Shown here piece by piece: positions 44,386 through 52,543 of a DNA stretch of 64,000 bases. How positions within the stretch are numbered: position 1 is the first letter of the stretch; the number at the start of each line of letters is the position of its first letter. The position numbers were made by a program, and so were the translations under genes. The DNA is from Curtobacterium sp. ISL-83. Its GTDB lineage: Bacteria; Actinomycetota; Actinomycetes; Actinomycetales; Microbacteriaceae. The stretch covers positions 1 to 64,000 of the forward strand of contig NZ_JAGGPH010000003.1 of NCBI RefSeq assembly GCF_018613895.1. Direction: 5' to 3'. Below the pieces are notes generated by a model that saw only the letters and a program-made list of their open reading frames with translations, had not been told where the DNA came from and did not search any database.

Positions 44386-45255
44386 TCAGCCGAAGTCGTG
44401 CCAGCGCCCGACGGCGAGGCGACCGATCAGGCCGAACACCAGGAACACGGCGACGCCGTAGAGCGAGGCGATGAGGATCGTGGCGTAGAGCTCGGGCCCC
44501 ATCAGGCGTGACGCGGTGACCTGGATGAGCACGCCGAGGCCGGCGTTGCCGCGTTGGAAGAACTGGTCACCGACGATCGCGCCGATCACCGACAGGCCGG
44601 CCGAGGTGCGGAGGCCGACGAAGATCGACGGCAGCGCGGCCGGGATCTGGAGCTTCACGAGCTGCGCCCCGCGACCGGCGCGCTGCAGCTGGAACAGTTC
44701 GCGCTGTGCCCGGTCGGCGGACTGCAGCCCGAACAGCGTGTTCGAGACCATCGGGAAGAGCGCGATCATCACGGTGACGATCACCCGGCTGACGAACTCG
44801 TACCCGAACAGTGCGCCGATGAGCGGCACGAGCGCGAGGATCGGGACGCACTGCAGCACCACGGCGTATGGGTAGAGCGAGTTCTCCAGCCACTTCGCCT
44901 GGATCATCAGCATCGCCCAGATCACGCCGATCACGATCGCGATGCCGAGGCCGGCGAGGGAGACGACCGTCGTGCGACCGAGCGCACTCCAGAGGTCGTG
45001 GTCGAAGGTCGTCGGGGTGCCGTCCATCCCGGTGTCCCAGACGATCGCCTTGAGGACCAGGTGCGGGTACGGCACCAGGAACGCGAGGTGCCGGACGTGG
45101 TCGTAGTAGGCCGCGGCGGCGTACCAGACGCCGACGAGCACCGCGAAGACGACGACGGGTTGCCACCACGTGACGGACCGGCCGGTGCGACCGGGCGCGC
45201 GGCGGGCGGCGGCGCGGGTCGCACGGGCCTCGGAGACCTCCTGCAGCGTGACCAT
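44386..45255 (-). CDS. ABC transporter permease
   Basis: A 289-residue inner-membrane permease of the SsuC/TauC/ThiX group with a basic N-terminus and about six membrane segments. The EAA-type loop contains LVKLQIPAALPSIFVGLR. Start overlaps the ATPase stop (TGATG). Together with the neighbouring ATPase and NMT1-like binding protein it forms a complete importer, here inside a catabolic operon. Confidence 0.88.
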   Translation of the reverse strand: MVTLQEVSEARATRAAARRAPGRTGRSVTWWQPVVVFAVLVGVWYAAAAYYDHVRHLAFLVPYPHLVLKAIVWDTGMDGTPTTFDHDLWSALGRTTVVSLAGLGIAIVIGVIWAMLMIQAKWLENSLYPYAVVLQCVPILALVPLIGALFGYEFVSRVIVTVMIALFPMVSNTLFGLQSADRAQRELFQLQRAGRGAQLVKLQIPAALPSIFVGLRTSAGLSVIGAIVGDQFFQRGNAGLGVLIQVTASRLMGPELYATILIASLYGVAVFLVFGLIGRLAVGRWHDFG

Positions 45256-46022
45256 CAGCGGTGTCCTTCCCGGAGTGCGTGCGAGACCTCGCCGACGAGC
45301 GCGGCGAACTCGGCGGTGAAGCGGATGTCGGGGTCCCGCGGCATCGGGAAGGGCACGTCGAACCGGCCCACGATGTTGCCCGGGCGCCCGGACATCACCA
45401 CGACCTGCGTGGAGAGGTAGACCGCCTCGGACACCGAGTGGGTGATGAAGAGCCCCGCGAACTGCTGCTCGACGAAGAGCCGCAGGAGTTCGTCGTTCAG
45501 CCGTTCGCGCGTGATCTCGTCGAGGGCGCCGAACGGTTCGTCGAACAGGAAGAGCTCCGGGTCGAGCGTGAGCGATCGGGCCAGGGAGACGCGCATCTTC
45601 ATGCCGCCCGAGAGCTGCTTCGGCAGGTTCGACTCGAAGCCCCCCAGGCCGACGAGGTCGATCGCGTGCGCGGCCTTCGCGGCCCGCTCGGCCTTCGGCA
45701 TGTGCCCGAGCTCGGCCAGGAGTTCGACGTTGCCCTGCACCGATCGCCACGGCAGCAGCGTCGCGTCCTGGAACACGTACCCGATCCGGTCAGCGGCGAC
45801 CCCGGCGGTGCCGTCGGACGCGGTCTCGAGCCCGGACGCGATCCGGAGGAGCGTCGACTTGCCGCAGCCGGAGGGACCGACGACCGAGACGAACTGGCCG
45901 CGGTCGACGGTCAGGTCGACGCCCTGCAGGGCGACGGTGCCGTTCGGGAAGGTCATCTCGACGTTCCGGAAGTCGAGCAGCGTGTCCGTCGCGGTGACGG
46001 GGGCTGGTGCGGTGGTGGTCAC
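45255..46022 (-). CDS. ABC transporter ATP-binding protein
   Basis: A 255-residue ATPase of the SsuB/TauB group: Walker A GPSGCGKST, Q-loop YVFQDATLLPW, signature LSGGMKMRVSLARS, Walker B LFLFDEPFGALDE, and switch His in ITHSVSEA. GTG start 2 bp after the amidohydrolase stop. It powers the importer formed with the next two genes. Confidence 0.92.
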   Translation of the reverse strand: MTTTAPAPVTATDTLLDFRNVEMTFPNGTVALQGVDLTVDRGQFVSVVGPSGCGKSTLLRIASGLETASDGTAGVAADRIGYVFQDATLLPWRSVQGNVELLAELGHMPKAERAAKAAHAIDLVGLGGFESNLPKQLSGGMKMRVSLARSLTLDPELFLFDEPFGALDEITRERLNDELLRLFVEQQFAGLFITHSVSEAVYLSTQVVVMSGRPGNIVGRFDVPFPMPRDPDIRFTAEFAALVGEVSHALREGHR

Positions 46023-46024
46023 GG

Positions 46025-47326
46025 CTACCTCGTGTTCTCGTGCGCGGGGAGAGGGGAACGGGCGGGTGGGGTGCTCGTCTCACGGACCGGCGCGGCCACG
46101 CTGCGACGGACCTCGGTGACCGCGACCAGGCGGCCACCCGAGACGACCATGCGGTCGGCGGGCGCGTTCGCGACCGCGTCGGTGACGCTGGTGGCGTCGA
46201 GGGCGACGAAGTCGGCGCGCGCTCCGGGGAGCGCGCCGGCGGCCGGGAGGCCCATCACGCTCCGGGCGCCGTCGCTCACCAGGACGTACGCCTCGTCCGG
46301 CGTCAGGTGGCCGGCGGTCACGAGGAGCGATGCGGTCTCGAAGGCGTCGGAACGGCCGACCGGGTTGAAGGGGTCGCGGACGTTGTCCGCGCCGGCGGCG
46401 ACCCGGACGCCCGCGTCGAGGAGCGCGCGGATCGCGGTCAGGCCCCGCGGCGTGGCGACGGGGTGCTGCCAGCCCTGCAGGTACAGGTTCGTGATCGGCA
46501 GGGTGATGACGCCCATGTCCGCCGCCGCCAGGTCCGCGATGACCTCGGTGAGCCGCTCCGGGTGCAGCGTCCCGAGGCGGACCGCGTGCCCGGCGGAGTA
46601 CTGCCGGTCGCGCGGCCAGTCCCGGACGGCGCGGGCGTAGTGGTCGAGGGTGACGGGGCCGTCGAGGCTCTCGTCGGCGTGCAGGTCCACGCCGAGTCCG
46701 CGGCGACGTGCGATGGCCAGCAACCGGTCGACATCGGCGTTCGGGTCCTCGGCGAGGTGCGGGGCGCCGCCGACCAGGTCGACGCCGAGGTCGAGCACCG
46801 CCTCGATGTGCTCGTCCGGTGCCCACGGGCCGGCGAGCGCGACCAGTTCGATGTCCATCAGGCCAGCGAGTTCGGCGCGGACCTGGACGAGGGCGCGGGC
46901 GCCGCGGGTGGCCTCGGCCACGGTGGCGCTGCCGTGGCCGCTGAGCACGTCGACGTGGGTGCGGATGGCGGTGGTCCCCGCTGCGAGCATCGCGAGCGCC
47001 TGGGTCCGGGCCCGGTCCGCGATGTCGTCGACGGTCATGGTCGCCGCGTGCTCGGACCAGGCCGCGATCGCGGACCCGAGATCGCCGAGTGGCGGGTGGA
47101 TGACGTCGGCGCTGAGGGCCTTGTCGAGGTGCGCGTGCGGTTCCGCCGGCGCGGTCAGGAGGAGCCGTCCGCCGAGGTCGAGCGTGCGGTCGGCATCGGC
47201 GCGGAGGGTCCCCGCGTCGGCGATGCGGACGACGGTCCCGCCCTCGACCGCGACGTCGACGAGCCGCCCGTCGGGGAGCAGTGCTCCCCGCAGCAGGTCG
47301 AGGGGCCGTGGCAGCATCGCGTCCAA
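46025..47326 (-). CDS. Cytosine deaminase-like amidohydrolase
   Basis: A 433-residue CodA-type metal-dependent deaminase. Metal and catalytic motifs are all in place: PHAHLDKAL, THVDV, DLHADES, GHAVRLG and GADNVRDPF. The family acts on cytosine, isocytosine, creatinine-like and other pyrimidine or imidazole rings. I prefer the TTG at 47326 because GGGAGG lies 5 bp upstream; the ATG at 47317 is the alternative. First gene of the importer operon, behind the shared GAAAC element and a palindromic operator. Confidence 0.83.
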   Translation of the reverse strand: MDAMLPRPLDLLRGALLPDGRLVDVAVEGGTVVRIADAGTLRADADRTLDLGGRLLLTAPAEPHAHLDKALSADVIHPPLGDLGSAIAAWSEHAATMTVDDIADRARTQALAMLAAGTTAIRTHVDVLSGHGSATVAEATRGARALVQVRAELAGLMDIELVALAGPWAPDEHIEAVLDLGVDLVGGAPHLAEDPNADVDRLLAIARRRGLGVDLHADESLDGPVTLDHYARAVRDWPRDRQYSAGHAVRLGTLHPERLTEVIADLAAADMGVITLPITNLYLQGWQHPVATPRGLTAIRALLDAGVRVAAGADNVRDPFNPVGRSDAFETASLLVTAGHLTPDEAYVLVSDGARSVMGLPAAGALPGARADFVALDATSVTDAVANAPADRMVVSGGRLVAVTEVRRSVAAPVRETSTPPARSPLPAHENTR

Positions 47327-47351
47327 GGAGACCTCCCGATCGTGTGTCAGA

Positions 47352-47370
47352 ATGTTGATCGCATCAACAT
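47352..47370. promoter_or_regulatory. Candidate operator for the XRE-cupin regulator
   Basis: Perfect inverted repeat ATGTTGAT-CGC-ATCAACAT between the deaminase and regulator genes. It overlaps the predicted deaminase transcription start, a position suited to repression. Confidence 0.65.
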
Positions 47371-47375
47371 CGACG

Positions 47376-47407
47376 ATGCTAGGGCGGCCGTGTTTCCCGG
47401 CCGTTTC
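47376..47407 (-). promoter_or_regulatory. GlnR-like box and -10 of the deaminase/ABC operon
   Basis: On the minus strand two GAAAC elements separated by exactly 6 bp (47407-47392), 10 bp, then TAGCAT (47381-47376) as -10. The same spacing is seen at xdh, both deaminases and uraD. A further upstream unit is degenerate. Confidence 0.55.
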
Positions 47408-47500
47408 GGACGCATTGCCATGTGTGACACCCCGCCCCACCCGGAACGAGCAGCGCGGAACGACCGCGGGAGCGACGGCCGGAACGACGTCAGGAGCGCA

Positions 47501-48130
47501 GTGCCCAGCGACCTCATCGAGCCCGATCGGATCGTCGACGACCAGAGCAGGCGCATCGGCGGGCACATCCGCGCCCTCCGCCGCGCTCGGTCGTTGACCC
47601 TGGTCCAGCTCGCCGAACTGACCGGCCTCTCGCACCCGTTCCTGAGCCAGGTCGAGCGCGGGCACTCCCGCGCGAGCATGGTCTCGCTCGAGAAGATCGC
47701 CGGTGCACTCGCCACCAGCCAGGTCGAACTGCTCGCCGCCGGGGCTGCCCAGACCCGGACGCCAGAGGACCGCCGCCCGGAGGTGCTCCGCTCCGGCGAG
47801 GGCGCGAAGGGGCCGTTCTCGAGCGGTGAGGCCCGGCTGCTCGTGCACGGCGGACCGCACGCGTTCGAACCGCTCGAGTGGGTGGGCGACAACACCGACC
47901 TCGGCCCGTACTTCGAGCACCACGAGGACGAGTTCCTCTACGTGCTCGCCGGGTCGGTGCTGCTCGACCTCGGTCCGGACGGTGACTCCGGCGACGGCGT
48001 CCTGCGGCTCGGCCCTGGCGACTCGGCGTACTACCGCGGCCGTACCCCGCACCGGTGGTGCAGCGCCGACGGGTCGCGCTTCCACCTGGTCGTCGTCAAG
48101 GAGACCCCGCGGCTCGGAGCACCCTCGTGA
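47501..48130 (+). CDS. XRE family regulator with cupin domain
   Basis: A 209-residue regulator: helix-turn-helix about residues 18-75 (LVQLAELTGLSHPFLSQVE) and a C-terminal cupin around 125-200 (YFEHHEDEFLYVLAGSVLLD, YRGRTPHRW) that probably binds the inducing ligand. GTG 47501 follows AGGAG by 4 bp; an ATG at 47420 would add 27 residues. Divergent from the deaminase operon with a palindrome between, so it likely controls it. Its stop overlaps the reductase start (GTGA). Confidence 0.87.
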   Translation: MPSDLIEPDRIVDDQSRRIGGHIRALRRARSLTLVQLAELTGLSHPFLSQVERGHSRASMVSLEKIAGALATSQVELLAAGAAQTRTPEDRRPEVLRSGEGAKGPFSSGEARLLVHGGPHAFEPLEWVGDNTDLGPYFEHHEDEFLYVLAGSVLLDLGPDGDSGDGVLRLGPGDSAYYRGRTPHRWCSADGSRFHLVVVKETPRLGAPS

Positions 48131-49074
48131 CCGCGTCCGGCCGTCCGGTGCGGGTCGTCGACCGCCGACTGGTCGCCGAGGACGTGGTCCTGCTCGACCT
48201 CGCGCCGCTCGACGGATCGGCCCTGCCGGCGTGGGATCCGGGAGCACACATCGACCTGGAGATCACCCCGGGCGTGGAGCGGCAGTACTCGCTCGTCGCG
48301 ACCACGGCCGACGGGTGCTGGCGCGTCGCCGTGCTCCGGGAGCCGGGCGGCCGCGGCGGCTCCGCGGCCGTGCACGACGTGCTGGTCGTCGGGCAGGACG
48401 TCGTCGTCGACGGCCCGCGGAACCACTTCGGCTTCGACCCGGACCGACCGGCCGTGTTCATCGCGGGCGGCATCGGCATCACCCCGATCATCGCGATGAT
48501 CTCGGCTGCCGAGGCCGCGGGCACCCCGTGGGAGCTGCACTACGCCGGGCGCAGCCGAGCACGTATGGCGTTCGCCGACGAACTCGCAGCCGCCCACCCG
48601 GACCGCGTGCACCTGGCGGTGGCGGACGAGGGCGGTCGGCTCGACGTCGCCGGCCTGCTCGAAGGGCCGAGCGAAGCCGTCACCTACTGCTGCGGACCGC
48701 GCCGTCTCATGGACGCGGTCGAGGCGGCCGCCGCACACCGGCCGCCGGGGAGTGTCCGGGTCGAACGGTTCGAACCGGCCGCCGACGCGGACGCGCCGGG
48801 GGAGGCGTTCGAGGCGGAGCTGGCGCTCTCGGGCACGACCGTCAGGGTGCCCGCGGACCGCTCACTGCTGCAGGTCGTCGAGGACGCCGGGGTGTTCGTG
48901 TTGTCGTCGTGCCGCGAGGGCACGTGCGGCACGTGCGAGACGCCCGTCCTCGAGGGGCGGATCGACCACCGCGACACCGTCCTCAGCCCCGCCGAACAGG
49001 CCGACGACCACACGATGATGATCTGCGTGTCCCGTGCCGCGCGCGGTTGCCCCCGGATCGTCCTCGAGCTCTGA
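48127..49074 (+). CDS. Phthalate dioxygenase reductase-type oxidoreductase
   Basis: A 315-residue flavin and iron-sulphur reductase of the PDR/VanB family: flavin-binding ERQYSLVAT, NAD-binding AGGIGITPIIAM and YCCGPRRLM, and a C-terminal plant-type 2Fe-2S domain with CREGTCGTC plus a later Cys (MICVS). Such proteins feed electrons to Rieske oxygenases or P450s, but no oxygenase gene lies in the window. Coupled to the XRE-cupin gene by GTGA. A degenerate relative of part of this gene is at 52227-52385. Confidence 0.87.
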   Translation: MTASGRPVRVVDRRLVAEDVVLLDLAPLDGSALPAWDPGAHIDLEITPGVERQYSLVATTADGCWRVAVLREPGGRGGSAAVHDVLVVGQDVVVDGPRNHFGFDPDRPAVFIAGGIGITPIIAMISAAEAAGTPWELHYAGRSRARMAFADELAAAHPDRVHLAVADEGGRLDVAGLLEGPSEAVTYCCGPRRLMDAVEAAAAHRPPGSVRVERFEPAADADAPGEAFEAELALSGTTVRVPADRSLLQVVEDAGVFVLSSCREGTCGTCETPVLEGRIDHRDTVLSPAEQADDHTMMICVSRAARGCPRIVLEL

Positions 49075-49119
49075 TGCGCTTCGGGTCGCCGCGCACGCGC
49101 GGAAGTGCGGCCCTACGGT

Positions 49120-49881
49120 TCAGACGTCGTAGACGCCGCTGAAGGTCCCCTCGATGTCCTCGGGATGGTACGCGCTCGCCCAACCCCGGCGGAGGCGCAC
49201 GCACCCGCGGGTGAACGCGCGCTCGAGATCGAACCCGTCGCGAAGCAGGAACTGCAGCTGGAGCCCCTCGTAGAGCGCCATCAGCTGCTCCGCGCCACGG
49301 TCGGGATCCAGTGTCTGTGGTTCGCGGCCGCTCTCGACGTCGCGGATCAGGAGCCGGCGGATCGTGTCGTAGAACCGCTCGTACTGCAGGCGGTAGAACG
49401 TCGACGCCGGGTTGCCCGGGTCCGCGGACGCGGTCAGGGTGGTCATCAGGAGCCGGACGAGACGGGCGTCCACGAGGTCGTCATCGATCAGCTTCCGGAG
49501 GAACGCCACCGTGCCGGACGTCTTGCCGACCGGCAACAGTGCGATCACCCGTGCGTCGTGCCACCGGGTGATCATCACGACGGCCAAGCTCTCCCAGGTC
49601 GGGAAGTGTTCGCGTACGACGTCCGGCTCGACGCCGGCCTCGACGGCCACCGCGTCGCGGTCCGGCGTGAGCGTGGGACCGTCGCGGACGACCCGGAGTG
49701 CTGCGTCCGCGATCAGTGCCCGCACGCGGATGCGCTCCAGCTGGGCTTCCGCCTCGGTCGTCGCCTTCACGATCACAGGGTGCGCGGCGAGACGGGCGAC
49801 GAGTGGCTGATCGTCCGCTCCGCCGTCGCCGACGGGCGGCAGGTCTCGCGGGTCCGGGGTGCTGTCATCCACCCGGTTCAC
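49120..49881 (-). CDS. TetR family transcriptional regulator
   Basis: A 253-residue protein with a TetR-type helix-turn-helix at about residues 50-95 (ALIADAALRVVRD, VAVEAGVEPDVVREHFPTW) after an unusually long N-terminal arm, and a C-terminal all-helical ligand domain. GTG 49881 gives the full frame; the shorter GTG 49872 is possible, neither with a strong ribosome binding site. It lies downstream of the hydratase-like gene and the 146-residue unknown. Target and ligand unknown. Confidence 0.75.
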   Translation of the reverse strand: MNRVDDSTPDPRDLPPVGDGGADDQPLVARLAAHPVIVKATTEAEAQLERIRVRALIADAALRVVRDGPTLTPDRDAVAVEAGVEPDVVREHFPTWESLAVVMITRWHDARVIALLPVGKTSGTVAFLRKLIDDDLVDARLVRLLMTTLTASADPGNPASTFYRLQYERFYDTIRRLLIRDVESGREPQTLDPDRGAEQLMALYEGLQLQFLLRDGFDLERAFTRGCVRLRRGWASAYHPEDIEGTFSGVYDV

Positions 49882-49995
49882 TCTGCCGTGCCGACACCGC
49901 CCCGTCGCGTCCCAGTACGCGGGGCACGAGGCGCTGCCTCCCGTCCGGCAGTCCGGCCTGCTCCGGAAGTTCGATGTGCGCGAGCGGCGCGCCGG

Positions 49996-50436
49996 TCAGC
50001 TGGTGCCGAGAACCTGCTCCCATGCCGCAGTGAGGACCCGGTAGTCGTCGTCGGTCACGAGGTCGCGGACGCCGGTCGCGAGGACGGCGGACCGCACGGC
50101 CTCTTCCGCACCGTCTTTCGCGTAGGCGTCGTCGTCGACGTGCCGGAGCTGGTGCGTCGCGGCCTTGCCGGCGTCCTCTGCGGCACGGATCGCGTCGACG
50201 CGGCCGGCTTTCCCCGCTGTGTCGAGCACCCGTTCCCATGCCTCGACGAGGATCGGGTTCGTCACCACGGGGTAGTTGACCTCCCCGACGATCTCGAGGG
50301 CGAGATCCGGCTTCGGGAAGACGATGTCCTCGTTCGATTTCCAGATGGTGCCGAGCGCCTCGGCCTCCTGACCGGTCAGCTTCCCCGCTCGGTCGATCAT
50401 CTGTTGCAGTTCTGGCGTGTACGTCTCGAGGGACAC
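49996..50436 (-). CDS. Hypothetical protein
   Basis: A 146-residue soluble, acidic, mostly helical protein I do not recognise. AAAGGAAATC precedes the GTG start, a good ribosome binding site. No signal peptide, membrane segment or known motif; a single Trp-rich stretch (LGTIWKSNEDIVF) and DDDYRVLTAAWEQ at the end. It lies 178 bp downstream of the enoyl-CoA hydratase-like gene and may be co-transcribed. Confidence 0.65.
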   Translation of the reverse strand: MSLETYTPELQQMIDRAGKLTGQEAEALGTIWKSNEDIVFPKPDLALEIVGEVNYPVVTNPILVEAWERVLDTAGKAGRVDAIRAAEDAGKAATHQLRHVDDDAYAKDGAEEAVRSAVLATGVRDLVTDDDYRVLTAAWEQVLGTS

Positions 50437-50614
50437 GATTTCCTTTCGACCGCCGCGGGCGCTGCGTGCCGACGACATCCTTGCACGGCGCATTCCGAGT
50501 CGGCCAGAGCGGCCGATGCGGCCGCAGTCGTCGCGCACCGGCGACCTGCGACCCTGTTCGCCGAGTTCGCGAGCGCACACGTGGCGGCCTCCCGCGCCCG
50601 CCCCGCTTCTCGGT

Positions 50615-51472
50615 TCAGAGCTCGCTGATGAGGGCCTCGAGCCGGAGCTCACCGTCACGGGTCTGCATGCCGGCACGGAGCAGCTTGTGCGCGAGCTCCG
50701 CGGCGTCAGCGGTGAACAGCGGGCCGAGGAGAGCGTTCTCGGTTGCCAGGCCCGCGCGGGTGACGGGGTTCGGAACCGCGTTCACGGCGTTCTTCACGGC
50801 GGAGACGACCTCGGGCTCGAGAGCACCGATCCTGGTCGCCAGGGCGCTGACGAAGGCATCGATCTCGTCCGCGGGGAGTGCTCGGTTGACGAGCCCGTAA
50901 CGCTCGGCGAGCTCCGCGTCGACGAGCTGCGCGCCGAGCAGGAGCTCGAGGGCGCGCGCGCGGCCCACCAACGACGTCATGTACTGGGTTCCGCCGCCCC
51001 CGGCCATGATGCCCATGAGCACCTCGGGCTGGGCCTGGCCGGCCTTCCCGATCGCCGCGAACCGCATGTCGAGGGCCATCAGGAACTCGTTCCCACCACC
51101 TCGGGCGAGGCCCGTGAGCTTGCCGATCGTGATCTGCGGCAGCGACCGGACTTCCTCGTGGACGACCTGCATGAGGTTCAGTTCAGCGGGGAACTCCGCG
51201 TCCGGGTTCGCCGCCAGGGTCGCCGCTCCGGCAGCCGCCATCAGCTCGGGCTCGGTGATGAACTTCGTGTCGCCGTGGGCGATGAAGATGTCGGGGTCCG
51301 CGCTCTCGAACACGATCACCCGCACGTCGGCGTCGTCGCGGACTTGCGCGACGAACCGGCGGAGGGAGGGCAGCAGCGTGCCATCGGAGAGGTTCAGGGG
51401 CGGGTTGTCGATCGTGACGGTCGCGACGCCACCGGAAACATCGACTCGGAGGGCGGGCAGGTCGTAGGACAT
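50615..51472 (-). CDS. Enoyl-CoA hydratase/isomerase family protein
   Basis: A 285-residue crotonase-fold protein. The oxyanion-hole region appears as HGDTKFITEPE and GLARGGGNEFLMALDMRFA, and MGIMAGGGGTQYM covers the usual catalytic-Glu segment, which here lacks the typical Glu pattern, so the exact chemistry is uncertain. Members act on CoA thioesters or related carbonyl compounds. ATG 51472 with AAAGAAG upstream. Divergent from a TetR gene across a perfect palindrome, hence probably repressed by it. Confidence 0.82.
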   Translation of the reverse strand: MSYDLPALRVDVSGGVATVTIDNPPLNLSDGTLLPSLRRFVAQVRDDADVRVIVFESADPDIFIAHGDTKFITEPELMAAAGAATLAANPDAEFPAELNLMQVVHEEVRSLPQITIGKLTGLARGGGNEFLMALDMRFAAIGKAGQAQPEVLMGIMAGGGGTQYMTSLVGRARALELLLGAQLVDAELAERYGLVNRALPADEIDAFVSALATRIGALEPEVVSAVKNAVNAVPNPVTRAGLATENALLGPLFTADAAELAHKLLRAGMQTRDGELRLEALISEL

Positions 51473-51509
51473 GAGAGCTTCTTTCAAGCGATTGATACCG
51501 GGAACGATT

Positions 51510-51528
51510 TGTGACACTCCGTGTCACA
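51510..51528. promoter_or_regulatory. Candidate TetR operator (hydratase/TetR spacer)
   Basis: Perfect inverted repeat TGTGACAC-TCC-GTGTCACA, 38 bp before the hydratase start and 54 bp before the TetR start. A second perfect 12-bp palindrome, AGGCTCGAGCCT, lies at 51539-51550. Confidence 0.7.
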
Positions 51529-51582
51529 GTAGGCGCTTAGGCTCGAGCCTGCAAGTGAGTTGCGAAGTCGTACACTTGGTGC

Positions 51583-52167
51583 ATGGTCGGCATGAGCACA
51601 CGGGCGATCGGCCGTGCGGCGATTCGAGACGAGCTCGGGAACGTTGCGCTCGGACGGTTCCTCGACTCCGGGTTCGATCCCGTGACCTTCGACGACCTCG
51701 CCGGTCGTGCGGGTGTGTCGCGGAGCACGTTCTTGCGGTACTTCCGCACCAAGGAAGACGTCGTCCTCTACGTCTTCGATGCGCTCGGAGAGCAGATGGC
51801 TTCCGCACTCGCAGCGCGGCCGAGCGCAGAGGATGACTGGACGGCCCTCCGGGCGGCCGTCACGCCGGCGGTGGCGCTCCTGGAGGATGACGAGGCCAAT
51901 GGTTTCGCTCGCATCCAGCTCGTGTGGTCGACGCCAGCGCTCTCGGCCCGGTTGCACGAGAAGCAGGCCGGCTGGCGACCCGCACTCGTCGACATCCTCG
52001 CCCGCCGGTCTGGGAACAGCGCACCGACCATCGCCCTCAGAACGCGTGCGATGGCGGCCCTCGGATGCGTCATGGTCGCCTACGACGGCTGGATCGAAAG
52101 CGGCGGAGCGGCGCGACTGGCCTCACTCGCGGATGATGCGTTCGCCGCCCTGGCGCCGCAGAACTGA
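51583..52167 (+). CDS. TetR family transcriptional regulator
   Basis: A 194-residue TetR regulator with a clear helix-turn-helix (FDDLAGRAGVSRSTFLRYF) near residues 38-57 and a C-terminal helical domain. TACACT at 51571-51576 is a good -10 only 6 bp before the ATG at 51583, so the message is probably leaderless; a second ATG follows three codons later. It likely represses the divergent hydratase-like gene through the 51510 palindrome. Confidence 0.87.
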   Translation: MVGMSTRAIGRAAIRDELGNVALGRFLDSGFDPVTFDDLAGRAGVSRSTFLRYFRTKEDVVLYVFDALGEQMASALAARPSAEDDWTALRAAVTPAVALLEDDEANGFARIQLVWSTPALSARLHEKQAGWRPALVDILARRSGNSAPTIALRTRAMAALGCVMVAYDGWIESGGAARLASLADDAFAALAPQN

Positions 52168-52226
52168 TCGTTGGTGGCGCCGATCGCTCGCGTCGGGTCG
52201 TGACGTCCTCGAATCCGACACTCGGA

Positions 52227-52385
52227 CCGCGTGGACCTGGCGGTGGCGGACGAGGGCGGTCGCCTCGACATCGCCGGACTGCTCGCCGGACCGAGCGAGG
52301 CCGTCACCTACTGCTGCGGACCGCGGCGTCTCGTGGACGCGGTCGGGCAGGCCGCCGCACACCGCCCGTCGGGGTGCGCCTCCAC
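52227..52385 (+). pseudogene. Fragment of a PDR-type reductase gene
   Basis: About 53 codons aligning, roughly 85% at DNA level by eye, with 48601-48760 of the reductase gene (LAVADEGGRLDIAGLL, EAVTYCCGPRRLVDAV). Start and iron-sulphur domain are missing and the frame loses similarity after HRPSG. Divergence is too high for a recent duplication, so this is the remnant of a paralogue or ortholog. Confidence 0.8.
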
Positions 52386-52449
52386 ACCGAGCTGGTCTCT
52401 TCTCGGCGGACTGCGGACAGGAGGAGGTAGGCGCTATCCTCGACCCTGC

Positions 52450-52483
52450 AGACCCCCTCCGCGCACGCGGGCCAAGGGGGTCT
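52450..52483. terminator. Hairpin downstream of the guanine-deaminase-like gene
   Basis: AGACCCCCT and AGGGGGTCT arms (9 bp) with a 16-nt GC-rich loop, in the 375-bp stretch between the TetR and deaminase genes. Preceded by TATCCT (a possible -10) at about 52435. Most simply a bidirectional terminator; an attenuator remnant is possible. The rest of 52386-52543 shows nothing recognisable. Confidence 0.55.
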
Positions 52484-52543
52484 CGCTGTGTCGGGCGTCA
52501 GATCTCCTGCGGGCCGCCTCCGTCGCGTCACGGGTGGGCCCGG

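Noticed and set aside
52450..52483. tRNA, T-box or amino-acid attenuator
   Set aside because: There is no cloverleaf, T-box core or leader peptide that I can recognise; only a simple hairpin with a possible -10 before it.
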